Positions 1-9,574 are shown, counted from the first letter of the stretch. The stretch is 20,205 bases of DNA from Lingula anatina (GCF_001039355.2 NW_019775511.1:252984-273188), one strand, 5' to 3'. Numbers and translations: made by a program. The notes: generated from the sequence alone by a model not told the origin.

Positions 1-70
1 TCAATTTCGTGAAGAAGATTATTACTAATTGCGTATAAGTACTCTTCGCTGAGACAGTTGTAATGCTTAC

Positions 71-119
71 CCACAAACAGCAAACTCAGACACAAGGCAA
101 TAATCAAAAAGGTCTTCAT
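71..119 (-). CDS. Secreted EGF-like peptide gene A, exon 1 only (partial)
   Basis: This is the signal-peptide exon of a fourth member of the small secreted peptide family seen complete at 3358-4666, 6963-8012 and 10496-11575. ATG is at 117-119. The 49 nt encode MKTFLIIALCLSLLFV plus one base, and a GTAAG donor follows at 70-66, giving the same phase-1 junction as its paralogues. The peptide is a typical hydrophobic signal core, so the product should enter the secretory pathway. The mature-peptide exon must lie left of the window. It differs from gene B by one replacement (V7I) and three synonymous changes. Its 5' UTR is much more diverged than those of B, C and D and lacks their 30-nt identical block, so A is the oldest or least homogenised copy. 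Whether it is intact cannot be judged here. Confidence 0.8.
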
Positions 120-202
120 CTTTTTCCTGCAGACCTTCGAACAGAGATTTCGTCACCTGTAAATACGTACCGGCTTGTTAAGAAATCTTAGGGAGGGGTT
201 GA

Positions 203-209
203 ATTTATA
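203..209 (-). promoter_or_regulatory. TATA box of gene A
   Basis: TATAAAT on the minus strand, about 84 nt upstream of the gene A ATG. The same GGTATAAAT context occurs upstream of B, C and D, which supports a real core promoter. Confidence 0.7.
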
Positions 210-988
210 CCAGTGACAACGGAACAATAATATTAAGGTCAATTGGCCTTATATACGAAAGGCGGAACGGGATCTGGTTGGGTAAATTTTGGGCCTATTA
301 AATATGTGTTAAAACTCATTATATTTAAATGATATCGGATGTGGTTTTCTGCTCAACAAGTCTATCTTTGATGACATTGACCTATGTATTTAATCGATTC
401 AACGAGAAAAGGTATTGATAATTGTTTTAAATTGAAACTCAAATACGTGTAATAAAGCATATTATCATTCAAACCAGGTGATTGTAATTATCACTTTGGG
501 GGAAAGGGGTAACTTTTTTTTACCAGCAGACACCAAGACTATATTTTAACATGACTCCAACTAAAATTTTGAAGTGTTAAAAACAACTGATCTAATGACA
601 AACACAAGTTGTTTATGTCAACCAAATAATACATTTGATTTAACAAGCCTGTCATGCATGCTTAACAATGATATGGGAAACCAAGCACAAAAATCACTCT
701 CTTATGGCCATTTTAACTATATATGTGGAATTACCCTTCACCCAAAATCAAAGGCAGAACACCCTAAATTGACCATTTCATTAATTAAAATGTAATCATC
801 TGTCACTTGTTTTCATAATTACTACTGCACGACCTTGAAATGTCCATAACAAGATATGGTTGGGCAGATGGAATGTAACTAAAACATGAGAGCATCTCTT
901 CACTGTATATTGTTGCTAAGTGTCAGAACTGATGTAATCTCGCAATCCTTTCCGTCTGGCTGTCTGGTTGTTTTCCTTCGTGCTGGTA
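210..988. other. Upstream flank of gene A, no gene seen
   Basis: AT-rich DNA. Positions about 230-330 are a diverged match to the upstream flanks of genes B and D. A stretch near 853-900 resembles part of the tandem unit at 12698-13717. The 73-codon ORF at 574-795 has no recognisable domain or splice context, and I do not call it a gene. Confidence 0.5.
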
Positions 989-1298
989 TAACGTGACAGA
1001 GAGGCCCCCATAACAGAGAGTCCGCTTCCCATTCATTTGTACAGGTGAGCCTCGCCCTAGATTTTGACCCATTTAGGTCAGACTAACCCTAACCATTATA
1101 ACTATATGGAGGGCGGGCTTTCTGTTACACGGACCCTCAGTTTAATTACACCGGTATCACAGGAATGGTAATTCTGGGAACGGAAGTCCAGTTTTTATGG
1201 CTAGGATAAGCTTGACCTAAGCGGGTCAAAATCAAGGGCGAGGCTTACCTGTACCAATGAAGCGGATTCTCTATCATGGGTGACTCTCTGCCACGTTA
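989..1298. mobile_element. Fold-back element (MITE-like) with about 90-bp inverted arms
   Basis: The left arm (989-1080) begins TAACGTGACAGAGAG and ends TTTAGGTCA. The right arm (1213-1298) is its reverse complement with a moderate number of mismatches. About 130 bp separate the arms. Long terminal inverted repeats around a short non-coding core are the hallmark of a non-autonomous fold-back DNA transposon. I could not define a convincing target duplication, and the superfamily is unknown. Confidence 0.8.
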
Positions 1299-1717
1299 CA
1301 GATCTTTCCTATGTATGGAATGAGGTATATTTGTAGTTTCCAACTGAAAATGCCATACAGCTATCAACTCCACCCTCTGCGCAGGGAGTGACTGCCAAAT
1401 GTGAACTTTCATAAAGAAATGCAATAGCGATTAACTACACAAACGATGTTTAAAAGGTTCCATCTGTTATAATTAAGCATATAATACCAATAAAAATGCT
1501 GTGTGTCACTCGGAGGCCGATGAAGATGCCCGTAGGTACATCGATGTATTTTTTCATGAGAGAAAAAAATTGAAATTAGTTTATGACAAAAGAGTATTTT
1601 CATTGGTACTACACAAATGATTAGCAACAACAAGACTCAAATTTGTTCTCACAATTCCCTAATTTTAAATTTTAATGGAACTTGCCATATAAGAATAACT
1701 TATTAAAACGACAATTG

Positions 1718-1749
<32 letters not shown>

Positions 1750-2200
1750 CCGGCTGTTTGAAGACCTTATCTCCATACAAATAAAAATGTGGACACAATT
1801 AAGAAAAATGCACAGAATTTGCCAGAAACATATCTTTGAATACCTTGTGAAAATCAATTACTGGTAGACGGAAGACTTCATTGTATACATATCTTTAAAG
1901 TTTAAAGAGTTTGTACACGAAAAAAAATTATGAGATCCATATTTCACGATAGTTATATTGTAAACAGCTTCTATTAACATAATAAATTCTTTAAGAGATT
2001 ATTAAAAAAAAAAGAAAACTTTTTAGAAAAACAGGGACTTAGTTTGAATGTCAGAGCGGATTCATTACTGTTGCTTAGTATGAGAAAAGTGTTGTTTACC
2101 CCAGGAAAACCCACTTTTTGACCAAAATGGACAGTGGTTAGCCCTTCTAATATAATATTATTTGAACGTCCTGTTGAAATTTAATAACTTAAGAATAAAC
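1299..2200. other. AT-rich stretch without a gene
   Basis: No coding exon is recognised. It holds an ATT microsatellite (about 1719-1746) and, near 1830-1880, a short match to 5425-5490 next to the decayed copy in the B/C spacer. This suggests an old duplicated segment boundary. Confidence 0.4.
1719..1746. repeat. (ATT)n microsatellite
   Basis: About nine uninterrupted ATT triplets. They produce poly-Ile/Asn ORFs on either strand that are not genes. Confidence 0.9.
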
Positions 2201-2589
2201 TGTTACATCCATCTTTTTGTTGTAAAAATAAATATTATAATAATTATTATTATTGTTAAAAATGGTTCATAAATTTAGTGTATCTATATTACCCAACAAT
2301 CCTTTTACTGAAAACTGAACATAAAGCTTCTTAAGTCTCAATAGCTGGGTTCTATTCATGTCAAAGACCAGTAATGTTTTGCATACTTAGAAATATTTAT
2401 GCTTATTTATTTTTTCTTTTTCTCTTTCATTTTATGTATATTTTTTCTCATTTTTTTACATAATTATTAATAGCCAAATGCCCCTGTGGTACAACAACAT
2501 CTCTTGTGATATAACCGTGTGAACAACAAAATGAAATCTTTTTATTAAAAAAAAATAAGGAATAGAATAAATAAAGTAAACACCCATAT

Positions 2590-2867
2590 CCGTTTTCGAC
2601 GAACATTTTATTATTTATTTTACTTCTTCCAGTCTCCTGTAAGGACAAAATTCGCACATATGACGAACGAATTATAGTTTAGGATGTGAATTAATAATTC
2701 GCACAACACAATGTTCTTAATGGCTATTGCAGTGGGATTTTACAGAAACTTTAAGACAATAATAGATCACCATGTTTTTTTATATTCCGCCATCTGTCCT
2801 AATGAAGCTATAGTATTTGTGGTTAAGGTCGTGTCATATTAAAACGGCTTTCAGTCCCTCTTTTATC
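2590..2867 (-). other. Gene B exon 3 (3' UTR exon)
   Basis: A pyrimidine-rich acceptor ending TTTTTCAG is followed by GATAAAAG at 2867. The same acceptor and exon start (RATAAAAG) recur downstream of gene C (8576) and gene D (10160), and blocks such as CCACAAATACTATAG are shared. Because the gene B stop codon is the last triplet of exon 2, this exon would be entirely untranslated. The 3' end is estimated from the conserved poly(A) signal at 2607-2612. Transcript evidence is lacking, so exact borders are inferred. Confidence 0.6.
2607..2612 (-). terminator. Poly(A) signal of gene B
   Basis: AATAAA inside the context TAATAAAATGTTCG, which is conserved in gene D (9930-9935) and nearly so in gene C (8835-8840). 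A second AATAAA overlaps just upstream in transcript order (2614-2619). Confidence 0.55.
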
Positions 2868-3096
2868 CTGAAAAACGAAAAGAAATGATAAAATTTAATT
2901 ATACGTATATTATATTGACTTAATTATAGTTCAATTATCTTAGAATATATTTCAGCTGTGAAGAAAGTCGTGGAACGAACAACTATTATAATTGTTTCTC
3001 ATGTGGGACATAACACCGTTTTAGATTTTAGAATATTTTGTATTTAAATACTTTAGAAACATGAAAATAAAAACACGTGCAGAGAAATAAATGAGG

Positions 3097-3100
<4 letters not shown>

Positions 3101-3136
<36 letters not shown>
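3101..3136. repeat. (GA)n microsatellite
   Basis: About 18 GA dinucleotides in intron 2 of gene B. Shorter GAGA tracts sit at the matching place near 3235-3258 and, in gene D, near 10370-10388. Confidence 0.9.
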
Positions 3137-3138
<2 letters not shown>

Positions 3139-3340
3139 AATATTATAAAATATTTCAGTTGTGCAGTTAAGACTTAACTGGGACGAGTGCTAGATAATAG
3201 TTTTGATTTTCATGTAGTGTGAGTTGAGGGGGCGAGAGAGAATGAGGGCGAGAGAGAGCAATATGAGGATATTTCAGTTGTGCAGATTAAGGTAGGACAC
3301 GTGTCAGAAACTAGTTTTGATTTTCATGCAGTGTGAGTTG
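3127..3340. repeat. Local tandem duplication in gene B intron 2
   Basis: Two diverged copies of a 90-100 bp unit (about 3127-3229 and 3251-3340). Each runs from a GAGAGA tract through ATATTTCAGTTGTGCAG to TTTTGATTTTCATG and GTGTGAGTTGA. Gene D has the unit once (about 10380-10472), so the duplication is specific to B. It lies directly behind the exon 2 donor. Confidence 0.75.
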
Positions 3341-3357
3341 ACTCTCTACCTACCTAC

Positions 3358-4124
3358 CTATTTATACGGAGTCTCCGTATAACATTCATCGTACGGGTCA
3401 CCATAGTAGTTTGGCAGGCACAGACATTCCCAATCCGGTAGTTTACAGGCGCCGTCATATCGAACCTGCAAGTTCGGTTCAAACCTCACGCATACCGCGT
3501 TTTTGCCACAGAAAGGTGGCTTTGCGTTGCCAACTGAAAATGAAAAAGATACATTAGTGAATAGAAATGATTTTGAATTGAATTGAAAAGTAAGTCAATG
3601 TTAAATATGGAAGGGTATTCTGATAACGTATACATACGACAAAATAAAGATAGTACGAATATATGTGTGTATGTGTGTTTGTGTGTAAACAAAAATGAAG
3701 AATAGGCACTCTCCTGGCCTTGGCTTATAACAAATATTATAATGAATAATGTATGATTTCGCCAGCTCATCATTATCACCTTTCACTTTTGCTGACCAAT
3801 TTTGAATTGCAAAGACACGTGTTAGGGCACCATACTGTATATATATAAATGCACAATTAATCTGTTTTGCACTGTTTTATAACACATTTTTTTTAATTAG
3901 AACAAATTTTGGAATTAGGACAAATTGTTTGGCGGGTCCTTCATATAGATGTACCTGTCACCACCTGTAGGTCAATACAAAAATTATATGTTCCGCTTCC
4001 CTAACTTGATAAGTAAGTGCAAACGTCAAAAATACTCCCGGTGGAGCACGCACTCTTAGTAGGTTATAAACTATATTAGGCCTACAACTACGGAATTAAA
4101 TCTACAAAAATGAAATGGGTTTAC

Positions 4125-4162
<38 letters not shown>

Positions 4163-4666
4163 GGTGACTACATGACGTCTAGCAGGCAGCCACATTCCCA
4201 TATCCAGACGGGCCTGGTAATGCCAATGGACCGTTCCACAAAAAGATGACGAGCATGCGCCACCTATGTTATGCGTGTTACATTCTGGCATTTTAAGAGA
4301 TAATAACAAAAACCAAACTTAAAAAGCTATGAATGACGGAATGGCGTTACATTCTGGTATTTTAAGAGATTATTACAAAAACCCTTGACCGACGGAATGG
4401 ATTCATTTTATTGGTAAGCATAGGAAAATTGTCGTTTAGCTGAGGAAAATCAGATTTATGCCACGTTTCCTGACAAAATGATCAGTTTTTACATGTATCC
4501 TTTAAAGGTCGATGCCTTACTGGTACGTGAAAAGAGATCAGTTTTTAAAAAAACAAAATTTCCATTTTCATATTAAAGCGATTTGTCGATTTACTCATAA
4601 AAATACGAAAAACTTACCCACAAACAGCAAGCTCAGACACAAGGCAACAATTAAAAACGTCTTCAT
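3358..4666 (-). CDS. Secreted six-cysteine EGF-like peptide, gene B
   Basis: Two coding exons: 4618-4666 (ATG at 4664-4666, 49 nt) and 3358-3533 (176 nt), joined across a 1084-bp phase-1 intron with GTAAG donor and TTTTCAG acceptor. The product is 74 aa. Residues 1-16 (MKTFLIVALCLSLLFV) form a signal peptide, and cleavage is likely after the small residue pair G-N-A20, leaving a 54-aa mature peptide starting KPPFCGKNAVC. Cysteines are at 25, 31, 46, 53, 55 and 67. WECLC followed by YYGDPYDEC is the C-x-C...G-D-P-Y...C end of an EGF-like domain. The chain ends in a short tail, YTETPYK. The stop codon abuts a GTAGGT donor leading to a UTR exon near 2867. Function is unknown: growth-factor-like, protease-inhibitory or defence roles are all possible. 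Calling it EGF-like is from pattern alone. Confidence 0.85.
4125..4162. repeat. (ATT)n microsatellite in gene B intron 1
   Basis: About 12 ATT triplets. It sits inside a roughly 450-bp segment (about 3870-4305) absent from the matching intron of gene D, so it probably came with an insertion. Confidence 0.9.
4274..4401. repeat. Tandem duplication in gene B intron 1
   Basis: Two adjacent copies of a 65-70 bp unit that starts GTTACATTCTGG, passes through TTTTAAGAGAT and ACAAAAACC, and ends GACGGAATGG. Gene D has a single related stretch near 11260-11313. The internal segments are well conserved between the two units, so the event is fairly recent. Confidence 0.75.
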
Positions 4667-4696
4667 CTTTTCTCTGGAGATCTCTTCCTTTGTTGC

Positions 4697-4726
4697 TGCA
4701 AACTTAAACCCGATTTGGCTTATTTG
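4697..4726 (-). promoter_or_regulatory. Conserved 30-nt block in gene B 5' UTR
   Basis: This block, between TATA and ATG, is identical over 30 nt in gene C (6889-6918) and gene D (11620-11649). It starts CAAATAAGCC and ends AAGTTTGCA in transcript sense. Flanking UTR sequence differs between the genes. It may be a UTR control element, or simply recent gene conversion. Confidence 0.55.
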
Positions 4727-4749
4727 AGAGAATCTTAGACAGAATTTGT

Positions 4750-4756
4750 ATTTATA
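4750..4756 (-). promoter_or_regulatory. TATA box of gene B
   Basis: TATAAAT in the context TTGGTATAAATACAA, 84 nt upstream of the ATG. The same motif precedes genes C and D at about 95-104 nt. Confidence 0.8.
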
Positions 4757-5015
4757 CCAACTAATACGGTATAATTACATAGTAGATAATGATATGAGAT
4801 AGGAAAACGTAATCTGATTGGACTAACTTCAAGTCCATTATGAAGGTGCGTCAGCACACAGTTAAAATAACATCAACCTAAGGTGTCTCAAATTTGGGCA
4901 TGTCTTTGAAACTGTCAAGGTGATGACAGGTGCAAAAAGTTCGCAAGGGGGTGGTGAATTTGAATTTATGGTATTTATCTGGCTAAATAATGATAAAAAC
5001 GTTGTCTTGTATTCC

Positions 5016-5734
5016 TATGGTGTCTCATTTAAAGTTCGTGGTATCTTATTTTTTCACTGAATATTATTAAGGTAGACTTTTCTAGCTTGCTGTTTTTAAA
5101 GGATTGACAGTGTAATACCAGAAAAGTAAGATTAACAATTTAATATAAAGAAAAGTAACTTTTCCCTCTCGTTACTTTTGGGACCTTCGCAATCTGTTAC
5201 CAAAAGAAGTGAGATTGACAACCTGCCACAAAAAAAGTATTTTACGTACGTTATGTGTTTTAAAATCACCTTGTCAATTCAAGTATATGTTATTTTAATA
5301 CAAGTATAGTTTCACTAAATATCTCGCAAACGAAGAATATGCTTTAACCCCTAAATGCTGAGTGGACAGAGACAATATAAGCTACAAGTACACAGAGAAC
5401 CAAATCACCGTTAATTTATCTAAAGACATATCTGTGAATATCTTGTGAAAAATCAATCTGTGGCCCTGGTAGAGGGTACCACACACGTGCTGTTGCAATT
5501 CAAATTTTGTTCAGCAAAATTGATTACAAAGGTAATAAAATGCCTTCTCGTACATTACAATGTACGTGTAGAGCGTTGGTGTTAGGCCTATGCCTAACGC
5601 ATAGCAAAAACCTCCAAGACGAAAAAAATGTAAAAAAATTGGTTTGTATCACGACTTTCTTCACAGTCCAAGTATCTTGTGTGTGTTACGATAAACAAAT
5701 TAACACCAAAATATATTAAAATCTACCCACTTGC
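5016..5734. other. Upstream flank shared with gene D, no gene seen
   Basis: Positions about 5060-5335 match the gene D upstream flank at about 12015-12285 in the same orientation, including AAGAAGTGAGATTGACA and CACTAAATATCTC. Gene C lacks this part because its flank stops at the poly-T and gap. No supported coding exon is present; the ORF at 5507-5719 has no recognisable features. Confidence 0.5.
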
Positions 5735-6060
5735 TTTTATTTTTAGTTTTAAAACGGACGTACAGCCGTACCACGTGACACGTTCAAAACCACAAATGGA
5801 TTCATAATGACAAGTTACGAGTGATAAAAAGGCTGCAGTGATCTATTATGTGCGTTACGTTTCTGTAAAATCCCACTGCCACAATCATTAAGAAAGACAA
5901 AATTGATTCAATTTCTATACACAGAAATATGTTTGTGAAGTTTTCAGTTTTATGGGATGGGGTAGATAATACATGTGTACTGAAAGCGGTTATGGTTGTT
6001 CAGTTCACTTATTCTGTTACCTTTGACATCCACTTTTTTATCTAATTAAGGGGGGAATGT
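5735..6060 (+). pseudogene. Decayed copy E of the peptide gene (exon 3 region only)
   Basis: A TTTTTAG acceptor-like site is followed by sequence matching the third exon of genes B and C. Shared blocks include AACCACAAAT, GTGATCTATTAT, TTTCTGTAAAATCCCACTGC and, near 5980-6030, a diverged form of the conserved GGTTATGG...TTATTCT segment. No signal-peptide exon or cysteine-rich exon lies upstream within reach, so it cannot make the peptide. It is probably a remnant of an earlier duplication or of unequal crossing-over. It lies between the divergent genes B and C. Confidence 0.65.
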
Positions 6061-6185
6061 CATGAGTTGCAACTCAAATCGTCCCAGTAAAATTATCAAT
6101 ACGTTTGAACTTTCGTATAGAGTGAAGGTCATTTAACCAAATTAGAACAACGTGTGACACAGAAGTAAAATTTTTATCTAAGAAA

Positions 6186-6186
<1 letters not shown>

Positions 6187-6236
<50 letters not shown>
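6187..6236. repeat. (TTA)n microsatellite
   Basis: About 16-17 TTA triplets in the B/C spacer. Confidence 0.95.
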
Positions 6237-6335
6237 TTCTTTCGAGGTCAAATGACAGGAAAATTGAGATATTTTGTGGAAAAATACTTGTATTGAAATG
6301 ACATACATGTATACTTGAAGTGACAAGGTGATTGT

Positions 6336-6559
<224 letters not shown>

Positions 6560-6858
6560 TGGTGGTTTGACCTTTTTGACTTAATCTGAATACAAGACGA
6601 CGTTTTTTATCTTTATCTTAAAAGATAAATGCAATGAATTGACGTCGAAAAAGTCAAATTTACCAACCCCTGACGAACTTTTTGCACCTACCAACACCTT
6701 GAGAGTTTTAAAGACATGCCCAAATTTAAAGCACCATAGCTTGATGTTTTTTTAACTGTGTGCTGACGCATCCTGATAATGGACTTGAAATTAGTCCAAT
6801 CAGATTACGTTTCGACTTTCTAATATCATTATCCCCTTTATAATTGTACCGTATTAGG

Positions 6859-6865
6859 TATAAAT
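6859..6865 (+). promoter_or_regulatory. TATA box of gene C
   Basis: TATAAAT in the context TAGGTATAAATACAAG, 104 nt upstream of the ATG. From the TATA box to the ATG the sequence is nearly identical to that of gene D. Confidence 0.85.
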
Positions 6866-6888
6866 ACAAGTTCCCTCTAAAGTTTCCT

Positions 6889-6918
6889 CAAATAAGCCAA
6901 ATCGGGTTTAAGTTTGCA
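6889..6918 (+). promoter_or_regulatory. Conserved 30-nt block in gene C 5' UTR
   Basis: Identical over 30 nt to gene B 4697-4726 and gene D 11620-11649. Confidence 0.55.
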
Positions 6919-6962
6919 CTGCCAGGGGAAGAAAGAACGGTTTGAAATACTGCAGGGAAAAG

Positions 6963-8012
6963 ATGAAGACGTTTTTGATTGTTGCCTTGTGTCTTAGCTT
7001 GTTGTTTGTGGGTAGGTTTTACATGTGCAAGTATAACGACAAATTGCTTGATATCAAAATGGAAATTTTGCATTTTTAAAATTGCAGGGCACTGATAAAA
7101 ATTGTTCATTTTGGCGAGAAAAGTGCAATGATTAATTTATTTCCAAACATCATAAATGCATTTGATTACACACACACACTCACACACACACACACACACA
7201 CTCACACACACACACACACTCACACACACACAAACACGTGCCGCATTAACACACACGTACACACAAAACACACACTGATATGTTGTATTCAGCGACTTTT
7301 ATTTTATCGTTTACCCTTCTATATTTTACATTTAGTTTTCAATTCAGTTCATATACATGTCCTTTATATATTTAACTGATTAAACAGGACCCATTCAGAA
7401 CCAGTTGAGGTGCGAACTTACTAGTCCGCGGATCAAAATGGCGCGCAATTGATAATGGGTTCCACGCACACTGCCCCAGCATGGGCAGAGCACTTAAATT
7501 TTGTCACGCCTTTAAGCAATTAAATTTCGTCACGCCATATTTGACTCGCGGATCAGTTAGTCCATGGATCAACTGGGTGTGAATGCTCTCTAAGTTTTGC
7601 ATTCAGTCAGTCTTTCAAATAATACAGTGACAGGCCCGTAGCCAGGGGGGTTCGGGGGGTTCAAAAGGACCCCCCTTTTTGCTGTTAAATGGTCCACTCT
7701 AGGTAAAATTTGACCTAGGTACATGGGGATTATATGGTAAAAGGTCCACTTTTTCAGAAAAAAAGCCCTTTGAAATTGCTGGCTACGAGCCTGAGTGAGA
7801 TATTCATCAATCCTTTCTTTGTATTTACAGCGAGCAACGCAAAGCCACCTTTCTGTGGCAAGAACGCGGTATGCGTGAGGTTTGAACCCGACATTCAGAT
7901 TCGATATGACGGTGCCTGTAAACTACCAATGTGGGAGTGTCTGTGCCTGCCGTACTACTATGGTGACCCGTACGACGAATGTTTTCAGGGGGGGAATGGG
8001 AAAAGTATGTAG
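6963..8012 (+). CDS. Secreted six-cysteine EGF-like peptide, gene C
   Basis: Exon 1 is 6963-7011 (49 nt, MKTFLIVALCLSLLFV plus one base; donor GTAGGT). Exon 2 starts at 7831 after GTATTTACAG and reads to a TAG at 8010-8012, giving 76 aa. The signal peptide is followed by A-S-N-A20, a good cleavage site, leaving KPPFCGKNAVC... as the mature start. Cysteines are at 25, 31, 46, 53, 55 and 67, with WECLCLP and YYGDPYDEC near the end and a Gly-rich tail (FQGGNGK). The conserved exon 2 donor (GTATGT at 8005) falls before the TAG: if used, the last codons become K-K-stop with TAA supplied by exon 3 at 8576, giving 75 aa. It is divergent from gene B and convergent with gene D. The intron (819 bp) holds a CA microsatellite and two transposon-like insertions. 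Biological role unknown. Confidence 0.85.
7168..7233. repeat. (CA)n microsatellite in gene C intron 1
   Basis: An interrupted CA tract. A GT/CA tract occupies the equivalent place in gene D (10914-10998), and a short one is present in gene B (about 3662-3688), so it predates the duplications. Confidence 0.9.
7391..7586. mobile_element. Fold-back element with about 45-bp inverted ends in gene C intron
   Basis: Left end 7391-7435 (CCATTCAGAACCAGTTGAGG through AGTCCGCGGATCA) pairs with right end 7542-7586 read in reverse (GCATTCACACCCAGTTGATC through ATCCGCGAGTCA). The core holds two copies of a TTAAATTTYGTCACGCC motif. A one-sided remnant of the same element is in the gene D intron at 10741-10832, and gene B lacks it. 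Confidence 0.75.
7631..7793. mobile_element. 163-bp MITE, CAGG...CCTG ends, 5-bp target duplication
   Basis: Left end CAGGCCCGTAGCCAG (7631-7645) and right end CTGGCTACGAGCCTG (7779-7793) are 15-bp inverted repeats with one mismatch. They are flanked by AGTGA on both sides (7626-7630 and 7794-7798), a 5-bp target-site duplication. There is no coding capacity. CAGG termini recall hAT-type elements, but the 5-bp duplication is shorter than the usual 8, so the superfamily is uncertain. It is absent from the introns of B and D and so inserted after duplication. Confidence 0.85.
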
Positions 8013-8401
8013 AGGATAAACCCACACTGCTTGAAAATCAAAACTAGTATCTAACAGTTATTCCATTTAAAAGTCTCGTTCTATAATAATAATAATAAGT
8101 TTATTGAGCACTGATTGATATGAATACATTTGCAGGATCACTAGACTACGTTATTTGCACAATATATAAGGATATACATTTACAGTATATATGTTTACAA
8201 TTGTAGTATGCTAAATTAAACATGTGTTGATGCATGTTATGCTATAAATTTAATTAGTTAAGCTATTTACAGCATCATCAACAATTAATGGCTGTGATGT
8301 TCTAAATTGCAAGTGAACGATAAATTTTAACAGCAGTCTTTAAAAATTCTGCTATTACTTTGAGACTTTTTTCACAGATGGATTAAGGAAAATTGACAAT
8401 A

Positions 8402-8494
8402 CCAGGGCTCCGTATCTCGAAAGGTTCGCTATGTTGCGCACGTGCGCAAGTGTCTCGATTCCATAACCGATTCTGTCGAGATACGGGGCCATGG
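8402..8494. mobile_element. 93-bp palindromic miniature element in gene C intron 2
   Basis: Outer inverted ends of about 19 nt with few mismatches (8402-8420 and 8476-8494; shared core CCGTATCTCGA) enclose a perfect 16-nt palindrome TTGCGCACGTGCGCAA at 8434-8449. It is GC-rich against an AT-rich intron. It is probably a MITE, though I see no clear target duplication. The CACGTG core is also an E-box sequence. Confidence 0.65.
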
Positions 8495-8575
8495 AATCGA
8501 TCTACTTTTTTCACAGTTGAGAGTTAAGATAATACACGTATAATAAAAATTTATTCATTTGGTTTTATTTTTCAG

Positions 8576-8860
8576 AATAAAAGAAGGATGGGAAGCCGTT
8601 TAATGTGACACTGCCAAAACCACAATTACTATAACTTCACTGGGACAGACTGCAGACTAGAAAAATACCATGGTGTACTATTATTAGTATTAAGTTACTG
8701 TAAAATCTCACTGCAATAACCACTAAAACCATTGTAATTTGCCAAATATTAATTAACATCCTTAACAAACAATAATACGTTGGTCAAACATGCGAATTTT
8801 GTCTTTAAGGGGAACTGGAAAGTCTATAATAGGTAATAAATTGTTCGATGGAAACGAATA
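8576..8860 (+). other. Gene C exon 3 (mostly 3' UTR)
   Basis: Acceptor TATTTTTCAG is followed by AATAAAAG at 8576, matching exon 3 of B and D. If joined to the donor at 8005, its first bases complete a Lys codon and supply a TAA stop. The end is estimated from the conserved AATAAA at 8835-8840. Confidence 0.6.
8835..8840 (+). terminator. Poly(A) signal of gene C
   Basis: AATAAA in a context (GGTAATAAATTGTTCG) equivalent to those of B and D. Confidence 0.55.
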
Positions 8861-9374
8861 TGGGTGTTTGCTTTATTTATTCTATTCATTATTATTCTAC
8901 AAAAAGATTCCATTTTGTTGTTTATACGCTTATATCAAAAGAAATGTTACTGTAGCACAGGCACTTTTGAAAATGAATGATTACATGAGAAAAAAGGCGA
9001 AAAATGCATAAATGAATAGAAAATAAATGAAAGAAGAAATAAATAAATAAATAAACATAAACATAAATAAATGTAAGGTATAAAACTTGCTTTTTGAAAC
9101 GGCTACTGCCACTTATGAAGCTTCATGCTCAGTTTTCATCTAAAGAATTGTTGAGTAATAAAGATACATGTGCACCGAATTTATGAATCAATCTTTAATA
9201 ATAATTGTAATGATAATAATTATTATTATTTCTTAATAAAAAATGGATGTGCTGCCTAATACTTAGGTAAGTATATTTCTCAGTAACGATATGGGTGACG
9301 TTGAAATAATAATAATATCAATGATAATAATTTCATTGGTCACAAAATTTTTTATCATGAACACACTCTCTAAA

Positions 9375-9379
<5 letters not shown>

Positions 9380-9425
<46 letters not shown>
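9380..9425. repeat. (TA)n microsatellite
   Basis: About 23 TA dinucleotides. Confidence 0.95.
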
Positions 9426-9427
<2 letters not shown>

Positions 9428-9572
9428 CGACGAGATCTCTACCACTAATTGATTATTACCAGATATTCATAGATATACCTCTAGCTAATTCTGTACACTT
9501 TTCTCTATTGTGTCCAAAATTTCGGTATGGGGCCAATTTTATCAATCAGGCGGCATTTAGTTATGATGTAAA

Positions 9573-9574
<2 letters not shown>

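Larger units (their letters stand above)
2200..5015. repeat. Left arm (gene B) of a large imperfect inverted repeat
   Basis: Reading the minus strand, similarity to the plus strand at about 6560-9260 runs from the upstream flank through promoter, exons, intron pieces and 3' UTR, and continues beyond the poly(A) signal to the TTTATGAA...AATAATAATTATTATTA region near 2200-2280. The arms differ by several intron insertions. The arm limits are estimated by eye. Confidence 0.75.
6560..9260. repeat. Right arm (gene C) of the large inverted repeat
   Basis: Counterpart of 2200-5015 in opposite orientation. Similarity ends near 6560 at the poly-T and gap, and near 9260 past the TTTATGAATCAATC...AATAATAATT segment. 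Gene C intron insertions (7391-7586 and 7631-7793) interrupt it. Confidence 0.75.

Noticed and set aside
8576-8581. AATAAA at the start of exon 3 as the poly(A) signal
   Set aside because: It sits directly after a conserved acceptor, and gene B has GATAAA there. The AATAAA near 8835 and its counterparts fit better.
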